From: an uncultured Treponema sp. | GTDB taxonomy: Bacteria > Spirochaetota > Spirochaetia > Treponematales > Treponemataceae | NCBI GenBank assembly: GCA_934691925.1 | Contig: CAKUTI010000006.1 | Location: forward strand, 12,100-76,099 | Direction: 5' to 3' | DNA: 64,000 nucleotides | Shown here: piece after piece, positions 33,604-41,373 of the stretch | Position numbering within the stretch: the stretch's first letter is position 1 | Layout: each line of letters opens with the position of its first letter | Notes under the pieces: model-generated | What the model was told of the DNA's origin: nothing | The model's input: only the letters and a program-made list of their open reading frames with translations | Databases searched by the model: none | Made by a program: the position numbers and the translations under genes

Positions 33604-34842
33604 TTACACCATTTTCAAATCTGCAAAACTTTTCTGCAAATAGCTCTCGAACAATTTTGGTGCAGGAAGCCCCAATTCTTCTGTATTTTTTTGCATCTCA
33701 TCAGGAACAACATATTCAATTTTTATCTGCCGTGATGTAATTATGAAAAGCATTCCTACAGCGTTGTTTTCATCTTTGCGTTTATGCTTTGTGTCATAGA
33801 ATTGTATCTGTTCTTTGAAAATCTGCAGTTCTGAAGCTGACAGATGATTTCGGCAAATTTTAAGCAGAATATTTCTCCTTGAGGGAATATGATAATAAAG
33901 CTGGTCGATTACAAAATATGAATCTTTATACGGCACACGCAGTTTTTCATTGCTAAAGCCAAAAGAAAAATCTGTTCCCAAAATAAAATTTCGAACTGGC
34001 AGATATAACTGTTCTTTTTTTGACTCTATCTGCGACTCAAAATAATCTTTTGCATTCAGCGGCGTAACAACACTTCTGCCAGTCTTGCTTTCTAATTCAC
34101 GGCGAGCAACTGCTGCAACGGTTCCGCCTTCATGTGCACAGTGAGCGTTCTCTTCAAGAGTTTGCGGATTCTTTGCTTTTGTTATGCTTGTTGTTGAAAG
34201 TTCCGCAAGCATGTTCAAAATGAGTTCTTCATTCGTCATGTTATCGCGAAGATTTTCTTTTTTGAGTCCTTTAAACTGCTTGTATTCCTTTGCCGTTTTT
34301 TCAGCCCATGCCTGATAAATTATATCCGTAAGAGCCGCATAATGAACACCTTCTTCAACATTATGAGCTTTCCATTGGTCGGTTAAATCTTTTCTTATTT
34401 CTATTGATTTTAACCGCTGATTAATCCAATCATCTGAATATCCGAGCCTGCGGTAATCTTCCAGACCTTGTTTTATAGAAAGTTCCGGATCTTGATACTG
34501 CTCCAAACGTTCTGCGCCCACTTTTGCAAGCCATTGCTTGAACGGTTCTGCTTTTTTTGATGGAATTGATTGAATTATGCGGAAAAGCCCCTGTGTATTT
34601 GCAAAATTCGTTTTTTGCATTCCCCCAGCAGTCGAAACAGAAAGGAGGGTGACAATTTGTCCCCACCCTTTGCCAAGCTCTTCATCGCGTTTACGCATCT
34701 TTTTAATATAGTCACTTACATTTGCAGAATCAGTCAAAATCTGTACAACATCATTAACCGAGAAAAACCATTCCTCTTTTTCATCATCCCAAACGGAGCG
34801 AACTAATTTATCTTCAAAAAGTTTTATCGAATTCCTTTTCAT
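33604..34842 (-). CDS. BRO-N protein fused to a DUF1016/YhcG-like nuclease domain
   Basis: A 412-residue two-part protein. Residues 1-110 form a BRO-N/antirepressor DNA-binding domain (EEWFFSVNDVVQIL, ANTQGLFRIIQSIPS). Residues 110-280 match the helical region seen in stand-alone BRO-N proteins, ending SVVTPLNAKDY. Residues 285-412 resemble DUF1016, a PD-(D/E)xK-fold nuclease: DSYFVIDQLYYHIPSRRNIL, then QIQFYDTKHK and NAVGMLFIITS. At the usual ELK position the text reads LLKICR, so the catalytic glutamate appears missing. Its ATG overlaps a short relic of an hsdM 3' end. A decoy nuclease or regulatory subunit for the R-M complex is possible. Confidence 0.75.
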   Translation of the reverse strand: MKRNSIKLFEDKLVRSVWDDEKEEWFFSVNDVVQILTDSANVSDYIKKMRKRDEELGKGWGQIVTLLSVSTAGGMQKTNFANTQGLFRIIQSIPSKKAEPFKQWLAKVGAERLEQYQDPELSIKQGLEDYRRLGYSDDWINQRLKSIEIRKDLTDQWKAHNVEEGVHYAALTDIIYQAWAEKTAKEYKQFKGLKKENLRDNMTNEELILNMLAELSTTSITKAKNPQTLEENAHCAHEGGTVAAVARRELESKTGRSVVTPLNAKDYFESQIESKKEQLYLPVRNFILGTDFSFGFSNEKLRVPYKDSYFVIDQLYYHIPSRRNILLKICRNHLSASELQIFKEQIQFYDTKHKRKDENNAVGMLFIITSRQIKIEYVVPDEMQKNTEELGLPAPKLFESYLQKSFADLKMV

Positions 34843-34889
34843 TTCCCAAACAGCTCCTTCAAATTATCTGTAATTTGTTTTTCCAGAGT
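34836..34889. repeat. 54-bp duplicate of the hsdM 3' end (relic copy)
   Basis: Matches 35804-35857 with 4 differences in 54 bases; weaker similarity continues to about 34899. Read leftward it still encodes LEKQITDNLKELFGK and stop, against LEKQIADNLKELFGE in hsdM. The stop overlaps the ATG of the BRO-N gene exactly as the true hsdM stop overlaps the ORF6N gene. It is a displaced hsdM tail lying after the ORF6N stop. Confidence 0.9.
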
Positions 34890-34913
34890 GGCGGTTTCCA
34901 GTCCGTGTGGCTA

Positions 34914-35810
34914 TCACACATTCTGCAAAATCGCCGTAATAAGCGATGAAGCCAATAATTCAAACGCAAAGCACTTTTTGCCCAAGTCTTTTAGAGAAGC
35001 TCCTATGTGATACAAAGTCTTTCCGTCAATAATCAAAAATCTGTCGTGCATTTTTGTAGTATGTTTTAGTGCAAGAGCCGGATATTGCGCATTGAATTTT
35101 TGAATATCCTGTGCGGTAAGCGGCGTCTTTGGGGCTGTGTAAATTGTTACCTGAACGTCCTTTTTCTTTTTTGCAAGCCGTTCCAAAATTGAAAGATCAA
35201 CATAGCCGTCTATCAAAACAATTTCTTTTTTTGCCTGCGCAATAAAACTTTCAAACTTTGCATAAGCGTCAAAAATCTGTCCCTGAAAGAAAATGCCCTG
35301 TTTCTCTTCCACTTTGTATTTGTCCATAAGCGTAAAAAGCTCGTCAATCCGCTTGTCCGCTTCTTTTTGATGAATGTTTGTATCAAGAAGATTTTGCTTT
35401 ATTGTGTTGATTTCAGCAAAAATATTTGCATTATTCTGAAGAAAATGTTTCATTTCCTTGAACATTCTGATTAGCATTTTGCTTTGAGCGACGGCAAGTT
35501 CTCCTTTCAGGACTGTCATCAGCATATAAATGCCTTGTTCTGTAAATGCGTAAGGCTTATATCTTGTTCCGCCCCAACTTGAGGTGGAATTTTTGCACCT
35601 CAAGATTTCGTTGAATTCATCGTTTGTCAGTTGAAATCTGAAATCTTCGTCGAATCGCTCAATATTGTTTTTTACTTGCCTGTTAAAATCCTTTGTTTCA
35701 TAGCCATAGATTTCCGCCAGTTCAAAATCCAGCATCACTTGTTCGCCGCGGATTATGTAGATTTTATCTTTTATCCATTCGCTATTGTGTATTGCTATTT
35801 CGTTTTTCAT
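34914..35810 (-). CDS. ORF6N (KilA-N-like) protein with C-terminal PLD-like domain
   Basis: A 298-residue protein. Residues 10-110 are an ORF6N DNA-binding domain as in phage antirepressors (IYIIRGEQVMLDFELAEIYG, FNRQVKNNIERF, YAFTEQGIYMLMTVL). After a helical linker (about 115-185) comes a phospholipase-D-like half: EIVLIDGYVDLSILERL near 200, and HDRFLIIDGKTLYHIGASL near 255, giving an HxRxxxxD version of the HKD motif. Only one HKD is seen, so a dimer would be needed. Its ATG overlaps the hsdM stop by 4 bases (ATGA). It is bracketed by two copies of the hsdM 3' end. Confidence 0.85.
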   Translation of the reverse strand: MKNEIAIHNSEWIKDKIYIIRGEQVMLDFELAEIYGYETKDFNRQVKNNIERFDEDFRFQLTNDEFNEILRCKNSTSSWGGTRYKPYAFTEQGIYMLMTVLKGELAVAQSKMLIRMFKEMKHFLQNNANIFAEINTIKQNLLDTNIHQKEADKRIDELFTLMDKYKVEEKQGIFFQGQIFDAYAKFESFIAQAKKEIVLIDGYVDLSILERLAKKKKDVQVTIYTAPKTPLTAQDIQKFNAQYPALALKHTTKMHDRFLIIDGKTLYHIGASLKDLGKKCFAFELLASSLITAILQNV

Positions 35811-35857
35811 TCCCCGAACAGCTCCTTCAAATTATCTGCAATCTGTTTTTCCAGAGT
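35804..35857. repeat. 54-bp direct repeat within the hsdM 3' end
   Basis: The authentic 3' end of hsdM plus the start codon of the ORF6N gene. Its near-copy is at 34836-34889, 968 bases away on the other side of the ORF6N gene. Most differences are silent or conservative, so the two copies look like different alleles rather than a fresh duplication. Confidence 0.9.
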
Positions 35858-37549
35858 TCCGGCTTCTTTGCTCAAGGTTTCAAGCTCGGTGTTGAGGTCC
35901 AGCATTTTCTTTTTGAACTCTTTTTCTGTCATGCCGTCATCTTCTATTACAACTCCTACGTAGCGGCCGGCGTTGAGGGAATAATTCTGGTCTGCAATTC
36001 CGTCTTCACCCTGAATGCTTGCGGCTTTGCAAAGGCCTATTACATCGCGGTAAGTGCCGTCTGGAAAGCGTTCTGTAAGCCAATCTATCTGGCTCTTCCA
36101 GTAGGCTTTTGTTTTTACTTCTTTGTCATCGCTAGCTTGAGGAGCAGTGTTTAGGGCTTCGGTGTATTCTGCAACAAGGTCTTTGAAGGCCTGCGTGTCG
36201 CCATCGTAAAGCCGGGTGATGATTCCTAAATTTTTTATCTGTTCACCGCTGAATTTTCTGTGCGCGCGGTCTACCTGTATAAAGATTGAGCGGGCATCTA
36301 TAAAAAGGATTTTGTCTTTCTTTTTGGCATTTTGAGTTTTCTGCTTGTCGAAAAACCAAAGGGTTGCAGGAAGCGTAACGGAAGAAAACATATTGCTTGG
36401 AAGCGTTACCATCTGGCTGATGATTCCCTCTTCTATCATCTTTTTGCGGATTTCGAGTTCTGAACCGCCTGCATCGCTTGCGGAGTTTGCCATAACAAGG
36501 GCGGCTTTTCCTGTCTGATTGAGGGAGCTTGCAAAATAACTTATCCAAAGATAGTTTGCGTTTGGAACTGTTTCTTTTTTGTCGCTGCCTTTTTTTGCGG
36601 TTTTTGACTTATTCTTTGGAACTCCGTAGATGTTAAAGCGCGGGTCGTCTTTTACTTTGTCATAAACAACTTCGTCTACGTTGAACGGCGGATTTGCCAT
36701 TACATAGTCAAATTTGCCTACTGCGTTGTACGGGTCTGAATAAAAGGAGTTTGCTTCTACAATTTCGCCGCGGACGTTGTTCAAAAGAAGATTCATTTTT
36801 GCAAGCTTTACTGTGTCTGGCTCTTTTTCAACTCCGTAGCAGCGGAACTTCATCACTTCGTCAGACGTTTTGTTGTGGCGGTGCATAAAGCGGGCAGCCT
36901 GCACGAACATACCGCCGGAACCGCAGGCCGGGTCTAAAATTTTCTTTTCGCCATTCTGCGGCTGAAGAACTTCCACCATATAGCGGACTACGGTTGCAGG
37001 CGTATAGAAAGTTCCGCCGTCTTTTCCTTCCTGAAGGGCAAACTCTCCAAGGAAGAATTCGTAGATTTCACCAAAAAGGTCTACGCTGATATTTTCGGGA
37101 ATATCCATAAAGATTCGCATGATGTTGGAAAGAAGTTCTGGTTCTTCCTCGGGCACGAGCTGGCCGTACACTTCTTTTGGAAGAACTCCGTCCATCTTTT
37201 CGTTTTCGCGTTCTATAGCTTCCATCGCCTTTTTTACAAGCGTTGCTTTGTTCGCGTCATCCGGCGCGTCATTTATTGTTGTGTAATAGGCTTCTGGCGG
37301 AAGGTAAAATCCGCAGTGTTTGATTGAAATGTCTTTTATGGATTTTTCGGCGCGTGTGCCTTTTGATTTATTGTATTCTGCCTCTATTTCTGCCTTGTGC
37401 TGTTTATAAAGAATGTCTGCATAGCGTAAAAAGATTAGCCCTAAAATTGGCTGCCCGTATTTATTTGCCGCAAGGTGCGCTCCGGCACGAAGAACGTCTG
37501 CTGCGTGCCAAAGATTGTCTTTTAAGTTTTTGAGTTCTGAGTCAGTCAT
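35807..37549 (-). CDS. hsdM: Type I restriction-modification DNA methyltransferase subunit
   Basis: A 580-residue adenine-N6 methyltransferase. The SAM-binding motif DPACGSGGMFVQAARF is near residue 205 and the catalytic NPPF near 285. The N-terminal helical domain ADVLRAGAHLAANKYGQPILGLIFLRYAD contacts the other subunits. I chose the ATG at 37549 with a GGAAG site; a TTG four codons upstream is weaker. It is the first gene of the leftward hsd operon and has a TATAAT box at 37578-37583. Together with HsdS it protects host DNA; HsdR is at the far end of the operon behind four passenger genes. Confidence 0.95.
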   Translation of the reverse strand: MTDSELKNLKDNLWHAADVLRAGAHLAANKYGQPILGLIFLRYADILYKQHKAEIEAEYNKSKGTRAEKSIKDISIKHCGFYLPPEAYYTTINDAPDDANKATLVKKAMEAIERENEKMDGVLPKEVYGQLVPEEEPELLSNIMRIFMDIPENISVDLFGEIYEFFLGEFALQEGKDGGTFYTPATVVRYMVEVLQPQNGEKKILDPACGSGGMFVQAARFMHRHNKTSDEVMKFRCYGVEKEPDTVKLAKMNLLLNNVRGEIVEANSFYSDPYNAVGKFDYVMANPPFNVDEVVYDKVKDDPRFNIYGVPKNKSKTAKKGSDKKETVPNANYLWISYFASSLNQTGKAALVMANSASDAGGSELEIRKKMIEEGIISQMVTLPSNMFSSVTLPATLWFFDKQKTQNAKKKDKILFIDARSIFIQVDRAHRKFSGEQIKNLGIITRLYDGDTQAFKDLVAEYTEALNTAPQASDDKEVKTKAYWKSQIDWLTERFPDGTYRDVIGLCKAASIQGEDGIADQNYSLNAGRYVGVVIEDDGMTEKEFKKKMLDLNTELETLSKEAGTLEKQIADNLKELFGE

Positions 37550-37577
37550 GAAATCTTCCAAAAATATTTTTGTGTTG

Positions 37578-37632
37578 ATTATAGCACGAAAAAAAGATTT
37601 CTATATATGGACAATCTTTATTGGCTCGTGCT
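37578..37632 (-). promoter_or_regulatory. hsd operon promoter with nested inverted repeats
   Basis: On the minus strand TATAAT lies at 37583-37578, 28 bases before the hsdM ATG. Overlapping its upstream edge are nested inverted repeats: AGCACGA (37583-37589) with TCGTGCT (37626-37632), and inside them AAGATT (about 37594-37599) with AATCTT (37613-37618). A convincing -35 is not visible. The arrangement suits repression of the operon by a dimeric DNA-binding protein, perhaps one of the BRO-N/ORF6N passengers. Confidence 0.5.
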
Positions 37633-37700
37633 TAGAAGCTGTTCAAATAGAACTTAAAATTATGAAGCGCTGCCGTCAAGATTTTGGCGTCTGCAAACAA

Positions 37701-37734
37701 AAAAAGGTGGTTTCGATAATCAAACCACCTTTTT
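37701..37734. terminator. Bidirectional terminator after the Rsm22-like gene
   Basis: AAAAAGGTGGTTT (37701-37713) pairs perfectly with AAACCACCTTTTT (37722-37734) around an 8-base loop. It lies 4 bases past the stop of the leftward gene at 37739, and the A-run gives a T-run on the minus strand. It insulates the hsd promoter from upstream read-through. Confidence 0.92.
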
Positions 37735-37738
37735 TCTT

Positions 37739-39271
37739 TTATATTTTCACAACTATCGCGCCTGATTTCTGGTCGCGCTCGTCAAGATTTTCCGGCGTTC
37801 TTATCTGCAAAAGCTCGCCGTTTTTCGGCTGGATATGGTTTTCGTCAACTGCGAGCAACATTCCGTATTTGCTGCACGCGTAATATCCGGAGCGGTGGAT
37901 TTCAGGCAATTTGATAAAGTCCGACGCGATTCTTATGAAGATTTTTTCATTTTCAGGATTTTGAGTTTTTGGCGCTTCTTCCTTTTTCTGCTTTGAGTCA
38001 CGCGAGACAAAAATAAAGCTCAACGACGCCCGTTCTTTTGGAATTCCTGCCTTTTCTGAAAGCCTCAAAAGCGTTTTCGGGGCGGAGTCTGTCGAGAACG
38101 CGAAATTGCACCATTTTGTGTTTTTGCCGTTTGCGTTTGTCGCGCGTCCGCCGGTTCTTCCTGCCATCGGACATTCTTCCGTGTGCGGGCAAGGCGCGAC
38201 TGGCTTAAAATTCTGCCTTATAAAAGCGTTCCGAATCAAAGAGATAAAGCGCGCCGAGTGCGGGTCTCCAGGCTCTATCAAAAGAATGTTCTGCTTTTTC
38301 TCCGCATCGTCTTTTTCGTCTTTGAGATATGAGATTAGCTGGCTGGAATATTTTTTTGCTAGAAAGTCTGTCGGCATCTCGTTGCGCTGGATAATCTCGT
38401 TGAAAGTGTTTCCGCAGGTTACAAAATCAGCTTTTTCCTTGATTGCAGTTCCGAGCGAGCCTTTTACCCTGATTATTTTCCACGGTTCGAATGTTTTTTC
38501 CGCTTTTTTCTCAGGACTTTTTTCGTCTTCTGATTTTGAGACCGCAGCCGCGATTGTCTTTGCCGCGACTGAAAGATAAATTTCCTCGCCTAGGGAAAGC
38601 GCTTGCGAGCTTAAGTCAAGGCAGTACCAGACAATTTTTTTTGAGCGCAGCTCAGGGCGTGAAAGCCAAAGCGCGATTGGAATTGTCAGCGGCCCACTTC
38701 CTATGTCCAAAGCAACTGTTTTGTCATCAAAATTGAACGCGGATTTTGGAAGATTCGCGAAAAGCCTGCACAGCCGCACGAGATTCCACCACATGAAGTA
38801 GTTCACGTAAGCGCTTAAAAAGCTCGCCTCGTTCATGTAGCCGAGCCTTCTGGTTCCGCGCTCGTCTGTGAGCTGATGCGAAAGATTTTTTACAGCGGCT
38901 GGCAAAGTGACTTTCTGCTTTCCGCTAAGATGCATAACGTCTTCGATTACCTTGTCGAAGTTCACGATGATTTTTGCCGCGTCTTCTGGAATCGATTTTT
39001 CATCGAAAAGCTCTTTTCGGATAGAAACAGTTTTTTTCTGCCTGACCGAGTTTCTCCAGTTTGCGTGCGAGTCTCTTTTTGCGATTTTTTCTGGCTTTTG
39101 CGTTTGTTCTGTTTCCGTCCGCTCAAATCTTGTTCTTTCTGGTTCTGATTTTGATGAATATTTCGGATTTGACATTTTTCGTTCTGATTGTAATCTTGCA
39201 GCTTTTCCTTGAGATGATTTTTTTTCTCTTGAATCTTTATAAAATGAATCTTTATAAAACTGGTTTTTCAT
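37739..39271 (-). CDS. Rsm22/METTL17-like ribosomal small-subunit methyltransferase family protein
   Basis: A 510-residue protein of the Rsm22 family, best known from mitochondria where it aids small-subunit assembly. A SAM fold starts at VALDIGSGPLTIPIALWLS near residue 188. A cysteine cluster CPHTEECPMAG near 380 with the later WCNFAF supplies ligands seen in the family (iron-sulfur or zinc). Residues 1-90 are a very basic, low-complexity extension, including a tandem FYKDS, probably rRNA-binding. An AAGGG site precedes the ATG. Methyl transfer by the bacterial members is unproven. It is closed by a strong terminator. Confidence 0.82.
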   Translation of the reverse strand: MKNQFYKDSFYKDSREKKSSQGKAARLQSERKMSNPKYSSKSEPERTRFERTETEQTQKPEKIAKRDSHANWRNSVRQKKTVSIRKELFDEKSIPEDAAKIIVNFDKVIEDVMHLSGKQKVTLPAAVKNLSHQLTDERGTRRLGYMNEASFLSAYVNYFMWWNLVRLCRLFANLPKSAFNFDDKTVALDIGSGPLTIPIALWLSRPELRSKKIVWYCLDLSSQALSLGEEIYLSVAAKTIAAAVSKSEDEKSPEKKAEKTFEPWKIIRVKGSLGTAIKEKADFVTCGNTFNEIIQRNEMPTDFLAKKYSSQLISYLKDEKDDAEKKQNILLIEPGDPHSARFISLIRNAFIRQNFKPVAPCPHTEECPMAGRTGGRATNANGKNTKWCNFAFSTDSAPKTLLRLSEKAGIPKERASLSFIFVSRDSKQKKEEAPKTQNPENEKIFIRIASDFIKLPEIHRSGYYACSKYGMLLAVDENHIQPKNGELLQIRTPENLDERDQKSGAIVVKI

Positions 39272-39341
39272 ATTGTCCCTTAAAAATTTGTTCTTTGATT
39301 TATAAATTCCTGAAATCCAAAACTTTCGCTTCTCTGACTTT

Positions 39342-39665
39342 TTATTTCGGGCGGTATTTTTTTACGGTGATGTAGAGATTTGTGAGCTCGGTTCTAAGCG
39401 CGCGGATTTCGTTCATGACATCGGCTTTTGTCTCGTAAATTTCAGCCTCGTGAAGAATCTCGTTCCTTGCGCCTTCAATCGTGAATTTTTTCACGTAGAT
39501 TAAATGCTTGAGGCGCAAGACCATGTCAAGCTCGCGCTCCGTGTAGAAACGCCTTCCTCCGATGTCTTTGCGCGGCGCAAAGCCCGGAATCACGGTTTCC
39601 CAATAACGGAGAACGTTCGCCTTTAAGCCGGAAATTTCTTCAACTTCGCCGATTGTGTACGTCAA
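39342..39665 (-). CDS. MerR-type regulator, short
   Basis: A 107-residue protein with a MerR winged helix: YTIGEVEEISGLKANVLRYWETVIPGF, then the wing GGRRFYTERELDMVLRLKHL. A short helical tail (75-107) may dimerise. There is no metal-binding or ligand domain, as in the small MerR group. Its ATG overlaps the stop of der by 4 bases, so it is translated as part of the der operon. Targets are unknown. Confidence 0.87.
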   Translation of the reverse strand: MTYTIGEVEEISGLKANVLRYWETVIPGFAPRKDIGGRRFYTERELDMVLRLKHLIYVKKFTIEGARNEILHEAEIYETKADVMNEIRALRTELTNLYITVKKYRPK

Positions 39666-41299
39666 GAGTCAGACCTTTGGCTGTCAAACCTGTTTTCCCA
39701 TTTCTGGCGGCTCGGCTTTAAATTCAGCTCGATTGGAATCTGGTCAAAGCCCAAGTCTTTTCTGATGGAATTTTTCAAGTATGTAACGTAGCTTTCTGGA
39801 ACATTGTCTGGGCTTGTGCAGAAAATTCTGAATGAGACCGGATTTGTGCTTGTCTGCGTCATATATCTGATTTTAAAGTGAATCGCCTTGCTTGCCGGCG
39901 GCGGATAATGGAAAAGCCAGTCGGCGAGAGCCTTGTTAAGCGCGCTTGTCTCGACTTTTCTTGTGAGCTGCGTGTAAAGCTCGATTGCCTTGTTCATCAA
40001 GTCCTTGATTCCTTCGCCTTTCAGCGCGGAAAGCGGCATAATCGGCGCCCAGTTCATCTGTCCGAACATGATTTTGATGTATTCAGTCGCGTTTTTCAAC
40101 GTTTTACGGCTTTGCTCCTGCGTGTCCCACTTGTTAAGAATCAAGATGATTCCGCGGCCGCGCTCATATGCGAGCGAGCAGATTTTTTTGTCCTGGTCTG
40201 AAAGGCCTTTCTGCGAGTCAATCATCAGGAAAACGACATCGCATTTGTCGAGCGTCTTGATTGCGCGGTTCACAGAGTAATATTCGACGTTTTCCTTGAC
40301 TTTTTTCTTGCGCCGGATTCCTGCCGTGTCCATAATCTCGAAATTTCTTCCGCCGTAGGAGAACTCGCTTTCGACAACATCGCGCGTTGTTCCCGCGTAG
40401 TCGCTTACAATTGATTTTTCAGTGTGAGTGAGGCGGTTTGAAAGCGTTGATTTTCCTGTGTTCGGCTTTCCGAGAATCGCAATCTTTATCGGGCGGTCTT
40501 CCTCGCTTCCTTCCTCAACTTTGCTGAAATCCAAGCCGTCTGTGAGTTTTTTTGCAAGCTCGGTGATATGGTCGCCGTGGTCAGCGGAAATGAAAAGCAA
40601 ATCCTTGAATCCGTACTGAAGATAGTTCCAAGAGACATCCTCGCCTTTTCCGCCCTCGCATTTGTTCACTGCAACAATCAGCTTGCTCCAGTAAGGGCGC
40701 AGAAAGTGAATAAATTCCTCGTCCTCGCCGGTGATTACGCCCGCTTCAAGCAAAAGGAGAATTTTGTCAGCTTTTTTTATCATCTCAACGGATTTTTCAA
40801 CGACAAGCTCGTCCATTTCAGACTCGCGGCTGGTAGGGTCGCGGTCAAGCTTGTATCCGCCGGTGTCAACGAGACGGACTGGCTTTCCTGAGATAAAAGC
40901 GGTGGCTTCAACCGGGTCCCGTGTGACACCCGGTGTCGGGTCTACAATCGCAAGCCTTTTGTTCATGAAACGGTTGAAAAGTGTCGATTTCCCGACGTTC
41001 GGGCGGCCTGCAATAACGACGAGCGGAAGATTTATGTAATATTTGTTCTTGCTGAATCCAGAGGCTGCGGCTTCCTCGTTGTCTTCTGCGTCAATTGTGT
41101 CTGAAAGAGTCCAGTCGTCAGAATCGTCTTGCTCTTGAAGATTTGAATCCGCGATTTTTTCAGAATCTGAATCTTTAGATTTTAAATCTTGCAATTCGGA
41201 ATCTCTAGATTTAAAATCTTGCAATTCTAATTCAATATTTTCATTTTTGACAGGTTTCGGTTTTGAAAAGTCTGGTTTACGTTTTTTTGCTTTAGCCAT
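39662..41299 (-). CDS. der: GTPase Der (EngA), double G-domain ribosome assembly factor
   Basis: A 545-residue GTPase needed for 50S maturation. It has two tandem G domains, GRPNVGKSTLFNRF near residue 98 and GKPNTGKSTLSNRL near 280, each with DxxG (DTGGY, DTAGI) and NKxD motifs (NKCEG is divergent in the first, NKWD is intact in the second). The C-terminal KH-like domain starts near 450. The first 90 residues are an acidic, low-complexity extension with a doubled ELQDxKSxDS unit encoded by two 30-base repeats. A TAGAAT box lies 7 bases before the ATG, so a leaderless message is possible. merR is coupled downstream. Confidence 0.96.
   Translation of the reverse strand: MAKAKKRKPDFSKPKPVKNENIELELQDFKSRDSELQDLKSKDSDSEKIADSNLQEQDDSDDWTLSDTIDAEDNEEAAASGFSKNKYYINLPLVVIAGRPNVGKSTLFNRFMNKRLAIVDPTPGVTRDPVEATAFISGKPVRLVDTGGYKLDRDPTSRESEMDELVVEKSVEMIKKADKILLLLEAGVITGEDEEFIHFLRPYWSKLIVAVNKCEGGKGEDVSWNYLQYGFKDLLFISADHGDHITELAKKLTDGLDFSKVEEGSEEDRPIKIAILGKPNTGKSTLSNRLTHTEKSIVSDYAGTTRDVVESEFSYGGRNFEIMDTAGIRRKKKVKENVEYYSVNRAIKTLDKCDVVFLMIDSQKGLSDQDKKICSLAYERGRGIILILNKWDTQEQSRKTLKNATEYIKIMFGQMNWAPIMPLSALKGEGIKDLMNKAIELYTQLTRKVETSALNKALADWLFHYPPPASKAIHFKIRYMTQTSTNPVSFRIFCTSPDNVPESYVTYLKNSIRKDLGFDQIPIELNLKPSRQKWENRFDSQRSDS
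41171..41230. repeat. Two 30-bp tandem repeats inside der
   Basis: Units at 41171-41200 and 41201-41230 match except for a few bases and encode the two ELQD(F/L)KS units of the Der N-terminal extension. In-frame repeats of this kind can change copy number without breaking the gene. Confidence 0.8.
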
Positions 41300-41373
41300 A
41301 GCAGTTATTCTACCTAATTTTTTGAGAAAAAAGAAGAGATTTTATTTTGGGGAGCATATTACGGCGTTATATT

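Noticed and set aside
35777-35857. hsdM frameshift caused by the repeat
   Set aside because: The hsdM frame is intact to its stop at 35807; only the relic copy is separated from an hsdM body.
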